Positions 43,733-54,833 of a stretch of 64,000 nt of DNA are shown in pieces. Every line of letters begins with the position of its first letter. The first letter of the stretch is position 1. Source of the stretch: Erythrobacter sp. (GTDB lineage: Bacteria > Pseudomonadota > Alphaproteobacteria > Sphingomonadales > Sphingomonadaceae); contig JAHEAV010000009.1 in assembly GCA_024642565.1 (NCBI GenBank), positions 1-64,000 on the forward strand, given 5' to 3'. The notes beneath the pieces were generated by a model. That model saw only the letters and a list, made by a program, of their open reading frames with translations, made no database searches and was not told where the DNA came from. A program made the translations under genes and the position numbers.

Positions 43733-44953
43733 TCAGGTAAGCGCAGCCTTCAAGGCGTCCACCAGATCGGTCCGTTCCCACGGGAAGGCATCGCCTTCTG
43801 CAGTCCGGCCAAAATGGCCATAGGCCGCCGTCTGCCCGTAGATGGGCTTATTGAGCCCCAGATGCGTACGGATACCGCGCGGTGTCAGCCGCACCAGCTG
43901 CGGAATTATGGCCTCGATCCGCCCTTCCTCGACCGTGCCGGTGCCGTGCAAGTCCACATAGATCGACAGCGGTTCAGCCACGCCAATGGCGTAACTCAAT
44001 TGGATCGTGCAGCGCCGCGCAAAGCCGGCCGCGACGATATTCTTGGCCAGATATCGGGTGATGTAAGCCGCCGAACGGTCGACCTTGGTTGGATCCTTGC
44101 CGCTGAAGGCGCCGCCGCCATGCGGAGCCGCGCCGCCATAAGTGTCGACGATGATCTTGCGCCCGGTCAAACCGGCGTCGCCATCGGGGCCACCGATCTC
44201 GAAACAGCCGGTCGGATTGATATGATAAACGGTGTTCTCGGTCAGCAATTCCGCGGGCAGCACATCGGCTATCACGCCCTTCACATAGCTGCGCAGCTCG
44301 GCATATTTGGCCTCGTCACCTTCGCCCTTATGGAAGAAATACCCCGGCGCGTGCTGGGTTGAAACGACAATCGCGGTCGCTTCCACCGGACGTTCGTTGG
44401 CGTAGCGCAGCGTTACCTGGCTCTTGGCGTCGGGTTCCAGGAACGGAGCTTTGCCGGACTTGCGATCAGCCGCCATCCGCTCGAGAATCTTGTGGCTGTA
44501 ATCCAGCGTCGCGGGCATGAAATCGGGCGTTTCGTCCGAAGCATAACCGAACATGATGCCCTGGTCGCCTGCGCCTTCGTCTTTGTCTTCGGCGGCATCA
44601 ACCCCTTGCGCGATATGCGCCGATTGCGGGTGGAGATTGTTTTCAAAGCGGAGCGTTTTCCAGTGAAAGCCGGTCTGTTCATACCCGATCTCGCGCACAG
44701 TATCGCGCACGGCATTTTCAACTTCTTGCTCTACGCCTTCGGCCCAGTTTCCATCTTCATCCATGATCCCCTTGCCGCGAATTTCCCCGGCAAGAACAAC
44801 CAACTGCGTCGTGGTCAGAGTTTCACAGGCAACGCGCGCTTCCGGATCCTTAGCCAAAAACAGATCGACGATGGCATCGGAAATCTGGTCCGAAACCTTG
44901 TCAGGGTGGCCTTCGGAAACGCTTTCGGAGGTGAACAGGAAATTGTTACGCAT
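43733..44953 (-). CDS. metK: S-adenosylmethionine synthetase
   Basis: A 406-residue MAT that makes SAM from methionine and ATP. The methionine/ATP site [16 protein letters not shown] is at residues about 14-29, and the [12 protein letters not shown] and [19 protein letters not shown] loops are intact. I start at ATG 44953 ([15 protein letters not shown]); the frame is open 60 codons further into lnt but without homology. A 16-bp palindrome lies 33-48 bases upstream. It is the last gene of a minus-strand run that begins with hisS. Confidence 0.96.
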   Translation of the reverse strand: MRNNFLFTSESVSEGHPDKVSDQISDAIVDLFLAKDPEARVACETLTTTQLVVLAGEIRGKGIMDEDGNWAEGVEQEVENAVRDTVREIGYEQTGFHWKTLRFENNLHPQSAHIAQGVDAAEDKDEGAGDQGIMFGYASDETPDFMPATLDYSHKILERMAADRKSGKAPFLEPDAKSQVTLRYANERPVEATAIVVSTQHAPGYFFHKGEGDEAKYAELRSYVKGVIADVLPAELLTENTVYHINPTGCFEIGGPDGDAGLTGRKIIVDTYGGAAPHGGGAFSGKDPTKVDRSAAYITRYLAKNIVAAGFARRCTIQLSYAIGVAEPLSIYVDLHGTGTVEEGRIEAIIPQLVRLTPRGIRTHLGLNKPIYGQTAAYGHFGRTAEGDAFPWERTDLVDALKAALT

Positions 44954-44985
44954 GGTGCCTCGATCTTGGGAGTGGATGCTCCGAT

Positions 44986-45001
44986 ATAAAGGAATCTTTA
45001 T
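44986..45001 (-). promoter_or_regulatory. Palindromic operator candidate before metK (SahR-like)
   Basis: ATAAAG-GAAT-CTTTAT on the plus strand is a 6-bp perfect inverted repeat with a 4-base spacer, in the 64-bp gap between lnt and metK. From memory it resembles the ATAAAG-N4-CTTTAT sites assigned to the SAH-responsive ArsR-family regulator SahR in proteobacteria. The regulator gene is not in the window. Confidence 0.55.
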
Positions 45002-45017
45002 GTGTTGGAACGGCTTC

Positions 45018-46616
45018 CTAGCCGCGTCGCTGGCGTGTGGCAACAAGGTATCCGGCCCATGCCACCGCCAGCGCCGCAACAGCCCATGCGAGCGACAGGA
45101 AATTGCCCAGTCGGGCAAACCATGTCGCGGCATGCGCTGGCGGAACAGACCCGTCGATGCGGTCGGCGCGGTGCATGTCTACATGCTGCCTCACTACGCC
45201 ACCGGCATCGATAATCGCGCTGATCCCGGTGGTGGTCGATCGCAAAACAGGCAACCCTTCTTCGATCGCCCGCATTCGCGCCTGGCCCAGATGTTGGGGC
45301 GGCCCCCAGCTACCGAACCAACCATCGTTGGACGGATTGAAAATGTAATCGGGCCGGTGCGCCCGGTCCACAACCTGGCCAGCAAAAGTGATTTCATAGC
45401 ATATTTGGATACCGGCCTGACCCCACGATCCGAGATCGAGTGTCTGCGGGCCGGGGCCGGGAATAAAATCGAGCGTGCCCGCCACCAATCGGCTCGCCCC
45501 CAAGGGTTCGAGCAGCCAGCGCAGCGCCAGATACTCGCCATAGGGAACAAGGTGTGCCTTGTTGTATCCGCCCACGATTTTGCCATCGGCATCGATCGCG
45601 GTAACCGCATTATAGGCACCGAACGCCCGGCCGTTCCTGATCGCCAGATCAACAGCGCCGGTCATCAGCAGGCTTCCCGAACCAATGGTCTGGCCAATCC
45701 GATAGCGCGCGAATTCCGGATCACCGGCAGCGGTCATCTGGTTGTAATATCGCTGCGGATATCCGTCTCGCAAATAGTCGGGCACGCCCGATTCCGGCCA
45801 CAGCACCAGCCGCCGTTCCGGCGCAGCAACCGGCCGGGAAAGGCGGGCAATGCGCTGAAACTGGATTTCGAATTGCGACGGGTCGTTCAGCGAAGCCTGA
45901 TCAAGATTGGGCTGAATCAGGGTGAAGCGAAGTTGCCCGTCCTGCGGCGGCGGAGCCGGCCAATACATGCCGGCGGTCAGCAGTGCAGCCGCCACTAGAG
46001 TGAGAACGAAGCGCCGTTCCGCCAGCAGCATGACCAGTCCCGAACCCACAGCGACCACCAGCCCGGAAAGCGCGTATGTGCCCATCCACGGCAGCAAGGC
46101 CGCAAGGCCGGCCCGATCCCATCCGCCAAGCAGGACCAGTCCGAGCGGGTCCCAGGCATAGCCGGTAAAAACCCAGCTGCGCAGCCATTCAGCGATGGTC
46201 CAACATGCTGCAAAGGCAATTGCGCCGCTTGCCAAGGGCCAAAGGCGGGCGACCCGGTGGGCCGCAGCGCCAGCAATCGCCGGATAGATTGCAAGATAAA
46301 GGGATGCCAGCGGCACGGCCACCCAGCCCAGCATTACCGGCATTTCGGCCTGATAGACAAACGCGGTTGCTATCCAGTTGTTGGCGAGCGTGAAGTGGGC
46401 GACACCGAAAAACCAGCCCAAGATGGCCGCCTCACGCGTCGAAGGTGCGGCACGGATCAGGGCGAACAACCCGCCGATTGCCAACAGAGCTATCGGCCAT
46501 AGCGCCAGCGGGGGAAAGCCGGTGGCAACCAGTAAACCAAGCGCAATGGCCAGCCAGCGGGGATGCGCTGCCGCCTGATCCTTTACGGTGCGCGCAATGG
46601 CATGAAAATAATCCAT
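45018..46616 (-). CDS. lnt: Apolipoprotein N-acyltransferase
   Basis: A 532-residue inner-membrane enzyme that adds the third acyl chain to lipoproteins. Hydrophobic helices fill residues 15-215, a nitrilase domain follows, and one helix closes the C-terminus. The catalytic triad is visible as Glu in LWPESGVP, Lys in [14 protein letters not shown], and Cys in QICYEITF. The start at 46616 has GAGGTGAG upstream. It sits between the DUF4167 gene and metK on the same strand. Confidence 0.93.
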   Translation of the reverse strand: MDYFHAIARTVKDQAAAHPRWLAIALGLLVATGFPPLALWPIALLAIGGLFALIRAAPSTREAAILGWFFGVAHFTLANNWIATAFVYQAEMPVMLGWVAVPLASLYLAIYPAIAGAAAHRVARLWPLASGAIAFAACWTIAEWLRSWVFTGYAWDPLGLVLLGGWDRAGLAALLPWMGTYALSGLVVAVGSGLVMLLAERRFVLTLVAAALLTAGMYWPAPPPQDGQLRFTLIQPNLDQASLNDPSQFEIQFQRIARLSRPVAAPERRLVLWPESGVPDYLRDGYPQRYYNQMTAAGDPEFARYRIGQTIGSGSLLMTGAVDLAIRNGRAFGAYNAVTAIDADGKIVGGYNKAHLVPYGEYLALRWLLEPLGASRLVAGTLDFIPGPGPQTLDLGSWGQAGIQICYEITFAGQVVDRAHRPDYIFNPSNDGWFGSWGPPQHLGQARMRAIEEGLPVLRSTTTGISAIIDAGGVVRQHVDMHRADRIDGSVPPAHAATWFARLGNFLSLAWAVAALAVAWAGYLVATRQRRG

Positions 46617-46660
46617 CAACGCGTTTCTCACCTCAGGTGCGAATCGCATCAAACGGCATC

Positions 46661-47407
46661 TCAGCCGATCGCTTCGCTGGCTTCACTATCGTTTGTGCGC
46701 TTGCGTCGCGCGCGCAAGGCGGGCTTGCGGGCTGGCGCTTCGTTCGAACCGCCATCATCGCTTTCGGATTTGCCAAATGCAGGTGGAAGCACGGCAATAT
46801 CGATCTCGCCATTGCCGTTAGCGGGTGCCTTCGCCGAACGGGGCTTGCCCGAACTGCGCATGGCACTGCGCGGTTTGCGCGCTGGTTTCTCTGCCACGCT
46901 GTCATCGGAACGGTCGCCGTCGAAATCGTCGCTATCGCGGTTGCTGCGTCCGCGATCTTGGCCGCCCCGGTCAGCGTTGCCGCGATCTGCGTCGGAACCG
47001 TCATCACCGCGATCATCGTCTTCGTAGCTGGAACCACGCGAGTGGCGGCTACGGCGGTTGTCGTCATCGCCGCGCTCATTGCCCCGCTCATTGCCCCGAT
47101 CCGGCGATCCTTCGCCCTGTTCGTCGCGCTTGGCGCGAGCTTCATCCTGGCGGAGCTTGTTATCGTTGATCACGCGGAAATAATGGTCGGCGAATTGCAG
47201 GTAATATTCGGCCTGCACACGGTCCCCATTATGCTGCGCATCCTGGGCCAGCTTCTTGTATTTATCGAGCAGCTGGGGGGCATTACCCCGCGCCCGGCTG
47301 TCGATCCGGTTGATCTGGTTCCCACCACCGCCGCCACCTTGCGGCCGATTATTGCTTCGGCCACGACGTCGGTTGCTGTTACGATTGCTGCTATTGCTGT
47401 TATTCAA
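46661..47407 (-). CDS. DUF4167 domain protein with basic/acidic low-complexity tail
   Basis: A 248-residue protein. Residues about 10-90 match the alphaproteobacterial DUF4167 domain (Arg/Asn/Gly-rich start, then QLLDKYKKLAQDAQHNGDRV and YYLQFADHYFRVI). The remainder is highly charged and disordered, with Arg/Asp/Glu runs and C-terminal Lys/Arg patches, suggesting RNA or ribosome contact. The start is a TTG preceded by GAGGGAAG. The position after prfA-prmC and before lnt links it to translation genes. Function unknown. Confidence 0.85.
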   Translation of the reverse strand: MNNSNSSNRNSNRRRGRSNNRPQGGGGGGNQINRIDSRARGNAPQLLDKYKKLAQDAQHNGDRVQAEYYLQFADHYFRVINDNKLRQDEARAKRDEQGEGSPDRGNERGNERGDDDNRRSRHSRGSSYEDDDRGDDGSDADRGNADRGGQDRGRSNRDSDDFDGDRSDDSVAEKPARKPRSAMRSSGKPRSAKAPANGNGEIDIAVLPPAFGKSESDDGGSNEAPARKPALRARRKRTNDSEASEAIG

Positions 47408-47641
47408 GGAAAAATTCTTCCCTCACTAATGTCTGGCGGCGGCAATTACCGGCGCGAGTGACAAAATTTTCAAGCCATGTCCGCCTTAACGCGGTTCATG
47501 GTGCCCCATCTGCAATCACCTTGCGCGGCAAAGCACAAGTTACCTGACAAATGTTGGAGCTAGACCGGGCGGGTGGCGAACACGCCGCAAACCGCTGGTC
47601 TTGACATAGAGGTAGCCACTGCAAACAGGTTTGCCAAGCCC

Positions 47642-48469
47642 TTAATGCAACACCAGCGCACGGGGCCTGTGGGCAAGATCGCGGTGCAGGCTGGCTTGAT
47701 AGCCGCCGCCCAGCGCCAGAGCACTGACGCTTTCGGCCTGAGTTGCACCAATTTCAAGCACTACCACGCCAGCCGGGGCCAGAAGACCGCGCAATTGCGG
47801 CACCAGGATCCGATAATCATCGAGACCATCCCGGCCTGAAAAAAGGGCTTCTGCCGGCTCAAATTCGCGGACCGAAGGTGCCAGCGGGGCGTCAATTTCG
47901 ACATAGGGCGGGTTGGCAATGATCAGGTCGAATTGTCCCAGGCCATCGCTCCAGCCCGGTTTCCGCCAGTCACGCAGGAGCATCCGTGCCCGGTCCGCCA
48001 CGCCAAGCCGCGCCCCATTGGCTGCCGCCACGGCCAGCGCCCCGATAGAGGCATCAATCCCGATACCTTCCAGCCCAGCCCGTTCTGCCAGCATAGTGAT
48101 CAGCAGCGCTCCCGATCCCGTACCGCAGTCGAGCACCCTGCCGGCTGCGGGGGAGACAGCCAGGGCCGCCTCGATCACACTTTCGCTGTCACTACGCGGG
48201 ATCAGAACTTCGGGCGTGACCAGGAAATCCCGGCCATAAAATTCCTGATGCCCCAGAATATAGGCAATCGGTTCGTGCCGCATCCGCCGTTCGACCAGCC
48301 CGCCAAAGCCGTCGGGCACGGCATCGTTCATATGGCGTAGAAGGAGTTCGGAACGGGTTACGCCCAGTGCGTCGGCCATCAGCAATTCGGCATCCAGCCG
48401 GGCCGTATCGCTGGTTTCGGCCAGATGTTGCGCCGCTGCGCGAATGGCAGCGGCGACCGTATCAGCCAT
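47642..48469 (-). CDS. prmC: Peptide chain release factor N5-glutamine methyltransferase
   Basis: A 275-residue SAM-dependent methyltransferase that modifies the Gln of the GGQ motif in release factors. The SAM site [16 protein letters not shown] and the catalytic [10 protein letters not shown] (NPPY) are clear, and the helical N-terminal substrate domain is complete. The ATG at 48469 lies 8 bases inside the end of prfA, the gene for its own substrate, so the two are translationally coupled. Confidence 0.94.
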   Translation of the reverse strand: MADTVAAAIRAAAQHLAETSDTARLDAELLMADALGVTRSELLLRHMNDAVPDGFGGLVERRMRHEPIAYILGHQEFYGRDFLVTPEVLIPRSDSESVIEAALAVSPAAGRVLDCGTGSGALLITMLAERAGLEGIGIDASIGALAVAAANGARLGVADRARMLLRDWRKPGWSDGLGQFDLIIANPPYVEIDAPLAPSVREFEPAEALFSGRDGLDDYRILVPQLRGLLAPAGVVVLEIGATQAESVSALALGGGYQASLHRDLAHRPRALVLH

Positions 48470-49529
48470 CAAGCGATGCGAGGCGCTTCGCCTCATCCTC
48501 TGCAGTCAGCGCATCGACCAATTCGGCCAGACCCGGCCCGGCGAGAACTTCGTCAAGCTTGTGCAGCGTCAGCCCGATGCGGTGATCGGTCACCCGTCCT
48601 TGCGGGAAATTGTAAGTCCGGATGCGTTCGCTTCGGTCACCCGAACCGACCATGGCCTTGCGGGCCTCCGCCTCTGCCCCATGCGCCTCTGCGCGCTTGA
48701 GATCGTACAGGCGCGTGCGCAGCACCTGCATCGCCTTGTCCTTGTTCTTGTGCTGGCTGCGCTGATCTTGCTGGATCACCACCAGCCCAGTCGGAATATG
48801 GGTCAGCCGCACGGCCGAATCGGTGGTGTTGACATGCTGACCACCTGCGCCGCTCGCCCGGTAGATATCGATCTTGAGATCGTTGGGGTCGATTTGCACA
48901 TCGACCTCATCCGGTTCGGGCAGGACCGCCACAGTCGCTGCAGAGGTATGGATACGCCCGCCGCTTTCCGTAACCGGCACGCGCTGAACCCGGTGCACCC
49001 CGCTTTCGAACTTCAATTTGGCGAATACGCCGGTGCCCTTGATATTGGCCACCACTTCCTTGAAGCCGCCCACGTCCGACGCGCTGAGGCTGACGGTTTC
49101 AACCGACCAACCCTGCTCGGCGGCGAATTTCTCGTACATACGGAACAGATCGGCGGCGAACAGCCCTGCCTCATCCCCGCCGGTGCCGGCACGGATTTCC
49201 AGCATGGCAGGCCGCGCATCAGCGCTGTCGCGCGGCAACATGGCAATGGCCAGCGCCCGTTCGGCATCGGGCAGGCGCTGGCGCAATTCGGCCAGTTCTT
49301 CATCCGCCATCGCCTTCATTTCCGGGTCTTCGGTAAGCGCGGACAACTCGGCAATTTCGATCCGCATTTCCCGCACATCACCGGCTATTTTGGCAATGGG
49401 TTCAAGTTCCGCATAATCGCGGCTGGCGCGCACGAAATCCTCGCCCTCCAACGTCCCGGAAGCCATCCGCGCCTCCAGCTCCGCAAAGCGGTTGATGATC
49501 TGATGCAGGCGTTCGGCGGTAATGGTCAT
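48462..49529 (-). CDS. prfA: Peptide chain release factor 1
   Basis: A 355-residue RF1 recognising UAA and UAG. The tripeptide discriminator reads P-V-T in [15 protein letters not shown], and the catalytic motif is GAGGQHVN. An extended coiled-coil N-terminal domain is present. It overlaps hisS by 4 bases (ATGA) and prmC by 8 bases, forming a tight hisS-prfA-prmC translation unit. Confidence 0.96.
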   Translation of the reverse strand: MTITAERLHQIINRFAELEARMASGTLEGEDFVRASRDYAELEPIAKIAGDVREMRIEIAELSALTEDPEMKAMADEELAELRQRLPDAERALAIAMLPRDSADARPAMLEIRAGTGGDEAGLFAADLFRMYEKFAAEQGWSVETVSLSASDVGGFKEVVANIKGTGVFAKLKFESGVHRVQRVPVTESGGRIHTSAATVAVLPEPDEVDVQIDPNDLKIDIYRASGAGGQHVNTTDSAVRLTHIPTGLVVIQQDQRSQHKNKDKAMQVLRTRLYDLKRAEAHGAEAEARKAMVGSGDRSERIRTYNFPQGRVTDHRIGLTLHKLDEVLAGPGLAELVDALTAEDEAKRLASLDG

Positions 49530-50761
49530 TCGTGCGTCACGAAAGCAGCGAAGATGTCTGCGACGCGCGCATTTTCGCGAATATGCTTGATAGCCTCGCG
49601 TTTTTCACCGTCACGAATGTCGAGGGAAACAACTGCCGCTGGGTTCACTTTCATAGCGCGGTCGAAGCGTTTTCGTGGGCTTCCAGTGGCGAAAAGTTCT
49701 GCCACCACACCCGCATTTCGATAGATTGAAACCAGTCGAGCAGCCTCGCCTTCACGCTCGGTATTTTCAGCCACCACTGCAACTTCAAGCTCAGCTTCGC
49801 TGCGCTCCCCCACCAGCATCGCCAACCGCTCGATCCCCGCAGCCCAGCCCACTGCCGGGGTCGCCGGTCCGCCAAGGCTTTCCATCAGCCCGTCATAGCG
49901 CCCGCCGCCCAGCACAGTGCCCTGGGCGCCCAGCCGATCGGTAACAAATTCAAACGCGGTGTGGCGGTAATAATCGAGCCCGCGCACCAGCGCCTTGTTC
50001 CGTTCATAAGCGACCCCTGCCGCATCGAGGCCGCCGATCACCGCGCCGAAGAAATCCTGCGCTTCCCCCGATAGAAAATCGTCGATCTGCGGCGCGTCGG
50101 CCACGAATTTACGGTCACGCGGGTCTTTGCTGTCGAGTATCCGCAGCGGGTTTTTCTCCAGCCGTTCCTGCGAATCTTCGGACAATTCGCCCTGAACATC
50201 GCGGAAATAGCCCACCAGCGCGGAGCGCCATGCCTCGCGGCTGTCGGCATCGCCCAGCGTATTCAATTGCAGGGTCACGCCGTCTGCCACACCCAATTCC
50301 TTGAGCAACTGGTCCGCCATGGCGAGCAATTCGACATCAGCCTGCGGTTCGGCGGCGCCGATAATCTCTGCGTCAATCTGGTGGAACTGGCGGTAGCGCC
50401 CCTTTTGCGGGCGTTCGTAGCGGAACAGCGGCCCATGCGTCACCAGTTTCAGCGGGGCGTGCTGCTGCCAGCCATTGGTCAGATAAGCGCGGGCAATGCC
50501 AGCGGTGAATTCCGGCCGCAGGGTCAGTGATTCGCCGCCGCGATCCTCGAACGAATACATTTCCTTCGAGACCACATCGGTGGTTTCCCCGATGGACCGG
50601 GCAAAGACCTCTGTCTTTTCAAACACGGGCATTTCGGCGCGGCGGAAGCGGTAGAGCTTGCGCATATGTTCGAAGGTTTCGACAACGAAGGCGAAGGCTT
50701 CGGCATCGGCACCAAAGATGTCCTGCGTGCCGCGAATTGCGTGGGGAGTGTTGTTGGCCAT
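49526..50761 (-). CDS. hisS: Histidyl-tRNA synthetase
   Basis: A 411-residue class II synthetase. Motif 2 appears as [16 protein letters not shown], the histidine-specific loops as [15 protein letters not shown] and [10 protein letters not shown], and the C-terminal anticodon-binding domain follows from about residue 320. It heads the minus-strand hisS-prfA-prmC run and is divergent from the M61 peptidase gene 78 bases away. Confidence 0.96.
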   Translation of the reverse strand: MANNTPHAIRGTQDIFGADAEAFAFVVETFEHMRKLYRFRRAEMPVFEKTEVFARSIGETTDVVSKEMYSFEDRGGESLTLRPEFTAGIARAYLTNGWQQHAPLKLVTHGPLFRYERPQKGRYRQFHQIDAEIIGAAEPQADVELLAMADQLLKELGVADGVTLQLNTLGDADSREAWRSALVGYFRDVQGELSEDSQERLEKNPLRILDSKDPRDRKFVADAPQIDDFLSGEAQDFFGAVIGGLDAAGVAYERNKALVRGLDYYRHTAFEFVTDRLGAQGTVLGGGRYDGLMESLGGPATPAVGWAAGIERLAMLVGERSEAELEVAVVAENTEREGEAARLVSIYRNAGVVAELFATGSPRKRFDRAMKVNPAAVVSLDIRDGEKREAIKHIRENARVADIFAAFVTHE

Positions 50762-50839
50762 GGTGCGTGGCCCCTAATCACTTTTGGCGCGCGTTGGAAG
50801 CTTGCGCGATGCGGGACACGGCGGCATGAGAAAGTTGAT

Positions 50840-52813
50840 ATGAAAAAATCAATGGTCGCGCGCGCGCTTTTCGCCCCACTTTCACTTACCCTTGGCTTCA
50901 TCGTTCCGCTGGCGGTGCAGGCACAAGCACCTCGGTCGGCGCCGGTTACCGTGCCAATTTCGCCCGGCATTCAAGATGCGGTGGATACGCCGTGGCCGGG
51001 CGGCACAATCGCCCTCGACATTGATGCCACCGACATTACCCGCGGCGTGTTTCGCGTGGTGGAAACCATCCCGGTCGCAGCGGGCACCAGCACGCTGATC
51101 CTGCAATATCCGCAGTGGCTGCCGGGCAACCATGGGCCGCGCGGACCGCTGCCGCAGATCGCCGACATGCATTTCTTCGCCGACGGGCAGGAAATCCGGT
51201 GGACGCGGGATCCGGTGGAAGTTTTCGCCTTCCATCTCGCCCTGCCGCAAGGGACACGGGAAGTGACCGCCCGCTTTGTCCACACGTCACCCCTCCAGAC
51301 AAGCGAGGGACGGATCGTGATGACCCGCGAAATGCTCAATCTCCAGTGGGAAAAGATGAGCCTCTACCCCGCCGGCCATTATGTGCGGCAAATCATGGTC
51401 AAGCCGGTGGTGACATTCCCGCAAGGCTGGGCCGTTTCCACTGCGCTGGACGGTCAGGCGCAAGACGGCAATCGGGTCACCTGGGATGTGGTGGATTACG
51501 AACAGCTGGTCGATTCACCGATCTTCGCCGGCAAATATGCGCGCAATTGGGATCTGGGCCACGGCGTGTCGATGAATGTTGTGGCAGACAAGCCCGAACT
51601 GCTCGACGCCAAGCCGGAGAATATGGCGCGCTATAACACGCTGGTGGACGAGGCACTGGCCACCTTTGGCGCCCGGCATTTCGATCGTTACACCTTCCTC
51701 CTCGCACTGACCGACCGGATGGGCGGCATCGGGCTGGAACACCAGCGTTCGAGCGAGAACCAATACGAACCCAAGGCGCTGACCCAGTGGGACGAATACG
51801 ACTGGGGTCGTAACGTCATTGCCCATGAATTCGTCCACAGCTGGGACGGCAAATATCGCCGCCCGGCCAAAATGTGGACGCCGGATTACCGCCAGCCAAT
51901 GCAAGGCAATCTCCTGTGGGTTTATGAAGGCCAGACCCAGTTCTGGGGCCTGGTTCTGGCAGCACGATCGGGAATCCAGACCAAGGAAACAATATTGGGT
52001 GCGCTGGCCGGTAGCGCCGGGCTCTACAGCGAACTTCCCGGTCGGGAATGGCGCTCTGTCGAAGATACCACGCATGATCCAATCTTCGGAGCACGGCGAC
52101 CCAAACCCTTTGCCTCGCTCTCCCGCGGGGAAGACTATTACAATGAAGGTGCATTGGTCTGGCTGGAAGCAGACCAGATCATCCGGGCCGGGACGGGGGG
52201 CAAAAAGGGCCTGGACGATTTCGCCAAGGCATTCTTCGGTGTGCGCGATGGCGATATCGGGCAGCTGACCTATGATTTCGCCGATGTGGTCGGAACGCTT
52301 AATTCCATTTACCCGTATGATTGGGCCAATTTTCTCGAAACCCGCATCGAGACACCCGGCCAGCCGGCGCCACTCGGCGGTGTTGAACGGGCCGGATACC
52401 GGTTGGTCTGGAAGGATGCGCCCAACCCTTACGACAAGGCGCGAATGGGGTACACCAAGACGCTCAACCTGTATCATTCACTCGGCATCACCCTCAACAA
52501 GGATGGCGGCGTCACGTCGACTCGCTGGGACAGCCCGGCATTCGATGCCGGCATCGTCACCGACGCCAAGATCGTGGCGGTCAACGGAACTGCCTATGAC
52601 CCGGATATTTTGAAAGCCGCGATTACCGCTGCCAAGGGTGCCGATGGGGTACCGGTCGAACTGCTGGTCAAGCGCGGTGACAGTTTCCAGACCATCGCCG
52701 TCAACTGGACGGGCGGATTGCGGTGGCCGTGGCTGGAACCTGTCGGCAAGGGTGAACAAGCCCTCGACCGCCTTCTGGCTTCTCGAACAAAGTCAATTGG
52801 CCGAACGAACTAG
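50840..52813 (+). CDS. Exported M61 family metallopeptidase (glycyl aminopeptidase type)
   Basis: A 657-residue exported zinc peptidase. The signal peptide (residues 1 to about 28) ends at VQAQA. The N-terminal beta domain is followed by a thermolysin-like domain with H329-EFV-H333 and the third ligand E363 in WVYEGQTQFWG. A C-terminal PDZ domain (about residues 545-640) follows. M61 enzymes favour N-terminal glycine or alanine and probably recycle periplasmic peptides. I start at MKKSMVAR; the frame is open further into the hisS promoter region without homology. Confidence 0.92.
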   Translation: MKKSMVARALFAPLSLTLGFIVPLAVQAQAPRSAPVTVPISPGIQDAVDTPWPGGTIALDIDATDITRGVFRVVETIPVAAGTSTLILQYPQWLPGNHGPRGPLPQIADMHFFADGQEIRWTRDPVEVFAFHLALPQGTREVTARFVHTSPLQTSEGRIVMTREMLNLQWEKMSLYPAGHYVRQIMVKPVVTFPQGWAVSTALDGQAQDGNRVTWDVVDYEQLVDSPIFAGKYARNWDLGHGVSMNVVADKPELLDAKPENMARYNTLVDEALATFGARHFDRYTFLLALTDRMGGIGLEHQRSSENQYEPKALTQWDEYDWGRNVIAHEFVHSWDGKYRRPAKMWTPDYRQPMQGNLLWVYEGQTQFWGLVLAARSGIQTKETILGALAGSAGLYSELPGREWRSVEDTTHDPIFGARRPKPFASLSRGEDYYNEGALVWLEADQIIRAGTGGKKGLDDFAKAFFGVRDGDIGQLTYDFADVVGTLNSIYPYDWANFLETRIETPGQPAPLGGVERAGYRLVWKDAPNPYDKARMGYTKTLNLYHSLGITLNKDGGVTSTRWDSPAFDAGIVTDAKIVAVNGTAYDPDILKAAITAAKGADGVPVELLVKRGDSFQTIAVNWTGGLRWPWLEPVGKGEQALDRLLASRTKSIGRTN

Positions 52814-52864
52814 GTTGGCAGAAGTCCTTGCTGCAATGCAACAAGGGGCTTAAGGGCGCTGCCC

Positions 52865-53398
52865 ATGCAGATCGACAAAATTCCCACCGGGGACAATCCG
52901 CCCGAAAGCCTCAATGTCGTCATAGAGGTGCCGACCGGCGGCGAACCCGTCAAATATGAATTCGACAAGGCATCAGGCGCACTGTTTGTTGACCGAATTT
53001 TGCACACGCCCATGCGTTATCCGGCCAATTACGGCTTCGTGCCGCATACACTGAGCCCGGATGGTGATCCGCTCGATGCACTGGTCATCGCCCGTTCGCC
53101 CTTTATCGCAGGCTGCGTGGTCCGTGCCCGCCCGATCGGCGTGCTTAATCTGGAAGATGAGCATGGCGGCGATGAAAAGCTGATCTGTGTGCCGGTCGAT
53201 TCGACTTTCCCCTATTATTCGGATGTCGGCGAACGGCAGGATTTGCCATCAATCGTGCTGCAGCAGATCGAACATTTCTTCACCCATTACAAGGACCTGG
53301 AAGCCGAGAAATGGGTTCGTGTCGGCAAGTGGGGCGATGCCGCCGAAGCGCGTCAAATCGTAATCGAAGCGATTGAACGCGCCAAGAATAAGGGCTGA
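52865..53398 (+). CDS. ppa: Inorganic pyrophosphatase
   Basis: A 177-residue family I soluble pyrophosphatase that hydrolyses PPi and drives biosynthesis. The active-site segments YEFDKASG, RYPANYGFVPHTL and DGDPLDALVI (acidic metal ligands), plus the KWVRVGKWG region, are intact. Length matches bacterial enzymes. It follows the peptidase by 51 bases and converges with pmbA, 2 bases from its end. Confidence 0.97.
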   Translation: MQIDKIPTGDNPPESLNVVIEVPTGGEPVKYEFDKASGALFVDRILHTPMRYPANYGFVPHTLSPDGDPLDALVIARSPFIAGCVVRARPIGVLNLEDEHGGDEKLICVPVDSTFPYYSDVGERQDLPSIVLQQIEHFFTHYKDLEAEKWVRVGKWGDAAEARQIVIEAIERAKNKG

Positions 53399-53400
53399 AC

Positions 53401-54744
53401 TTACCCACCTGCCACGACCATCCCGTCGACCCGCAAAGTGGGCACATTGATCGCGCGGTGCATTTCCAGATCATCCGCTGCCTGCAACGCAGCCAACATC
53501 GTCAACAAATTGCCGGCAATGGTGAATTCGGCCACCGGCCCGGCCACTTCACCATTCACGATGCGGAAGCCTGATGCACCGCGGCTGTAATCACCAGTCA
53601 CGCCATTCACCCCCTGGCCGGCAAGCTCTGTAACCAGCACGCCTTCGGAAATATCGGCGATCAGCTGTTTCGGTGTGGCAGATCCTGCTTCCATATGGAC
53701 ATTGCTGGCGGAAATGCCGGGCGCGCCGCTGCCGCCGCGTGCGGCATGGCCGCTGGGCGCAATGCCCAACTGCCGCGATGCCGCCATATTGGTCAGCCAG
53801 CCGGTGATCCGGCCCCCTTCGACCAGCACACGCGGCGCCGTTGGCAGGCCTTCCCCGTCAAAGGGGCGGGAACGCAGCCCGCGCGGGCGATGCGGATCTT
53901 CCAAAATCCGGATTCCCGGAGCCAGAATTTCCTGATCCAGCCGGTCCAGCAGAAAGCTTGATCGCCGCGCAATTGCTGCGCCGGACATTGCCCCCAGTAA
54001 ATGGCCGACCAGCGATGCGCCCACACGCGGATCGAACACGACCGGCATTGACCCACTGACCATCCGCCCTGGATTAAGCCGGGCCACGGCCCTTTCACCG
54101 GCAAGCCGGCCAATTTGCGCAGGGGTGAGTAAATCGCCCAAGTGGCGCGCCGTGCGATAGGCATAATCGCGCTGCATGCTGCTGCCTTCGCCGGCAATCA
54201 CGCTGGCGCTGATCGAGTGGCTGGTTGCGCCATAACCACCGGCGAAACCCTCGCTTGTGGCCAAGGCAGCAACCGAGCGGCCAAAACCGGCACTGCCGCC
54301 TTCGCTGTTGGTAATTCCGCTGACTTCGCGGGCCGCATCCTCGGCTTCTTCTGCCTGCAAGCGGAGCGTCTGCGGATCCGGCTCGCCGCTGTCTTCAAGA
54401 TCGAGCATCGGCCACGGGCCATCAGCCAGCAAGGCCGACGGCGCGAGGCCGGAATAGGGGTCTTCAGGGGCAGCGCGCGCCATGTCCACGGCCCGCTGCG
54501 CCAGCTCGGCAAATCCGGCATCGGAAAAATCACTGGTGCTGACCGAGGCCGAACGTTGGCCGATAAACACTCTAAGGCCGATCTCTTCGCCTTCCGAGCG
54601 GTCGATATCTTCCAACTTGCCAAGCCTGACAGTGACGCTTTCCGAAGAACTGCCCACGGCCAGTGCGTCAGCCGCATTCGCCCCTTTGCCAAGCGCAAGC
54701 TCAATCATCCGGGCGCAGCGCGCCTGTGCTTCTTGCGGCGTAAT
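53401..54744 (-). CDS. pmbA: TldE/PmbA family metalloprotease subunit
   Basis: A 447-residue TldD/TldE-superfamily protein. The N-terminal half includes VGSSSESVTVRLGKLEDI, and the C-terminal half has the conserved RPFDGEGLPT and SNVHMEAG segments. The HExxxH of the catalytic TldD partner is absent, as expected for TldE. With TldD it degrades modified peptides and unfolded proteins. I choose ATG 54744 (MITPQEAQ), preceded at a distance by AGGTG; tldD is not in the window. Confidence 0.92.
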   Translation of the reverse strand: MTPQEAQARCARMIELALGKGANAADALAVGSSSESVTVRLGKLEDIDRSEGEEIGLRVFIGQRSASVSTSDFSDAGFAELAQRAVDMARAAPEDPYSGLAPSALLADGPWPMLDLEDSGEPDPQTLRLQAEEAEDAAREVSGITNSEGGSAGFGRSVAALATSEGFAGGYGATSHSISASVIAGEGSSMQRDYAYRTARHLGDLLTPAQIGRLAGERAVARLNPGRMVSGSMPVVFDPRVGASLVGHLLGAMSGAAIARRSSFLLDRLDQEILAPGIRILEDPHRPRGLRSRPFDGEGLPTAPRVLVEGGRITGWLTNMAASRQLGIAPSGHAARGGSGAPGISASNVHMEAGSATPKQLIADISEGVLVTELAGQGVNGVTGDYSRGASGFRIVNGEVAGPVAEFTIAGNLLTMLAALQAADDLEMHRAINVPTLRVDGMVVAGG

Positions 54745-54833
54745 CATCTGTGGGGGAACACCTGGCGAATAGGAGAGCAAATCATGCCCATTGGCCTAAG
54801 CGTGGAAACGGCGCGCCGCAATGGCGCGCAATC

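Noticed and set aside
46661..47407. CRISPR or tandem-repeat array suspected from repetitive bases in the DUF4167 gene
   Set aside because: The repetition reflects Arg/Asp/Asn-rich codons in one open frame; there are no regular repeat-spacer units.
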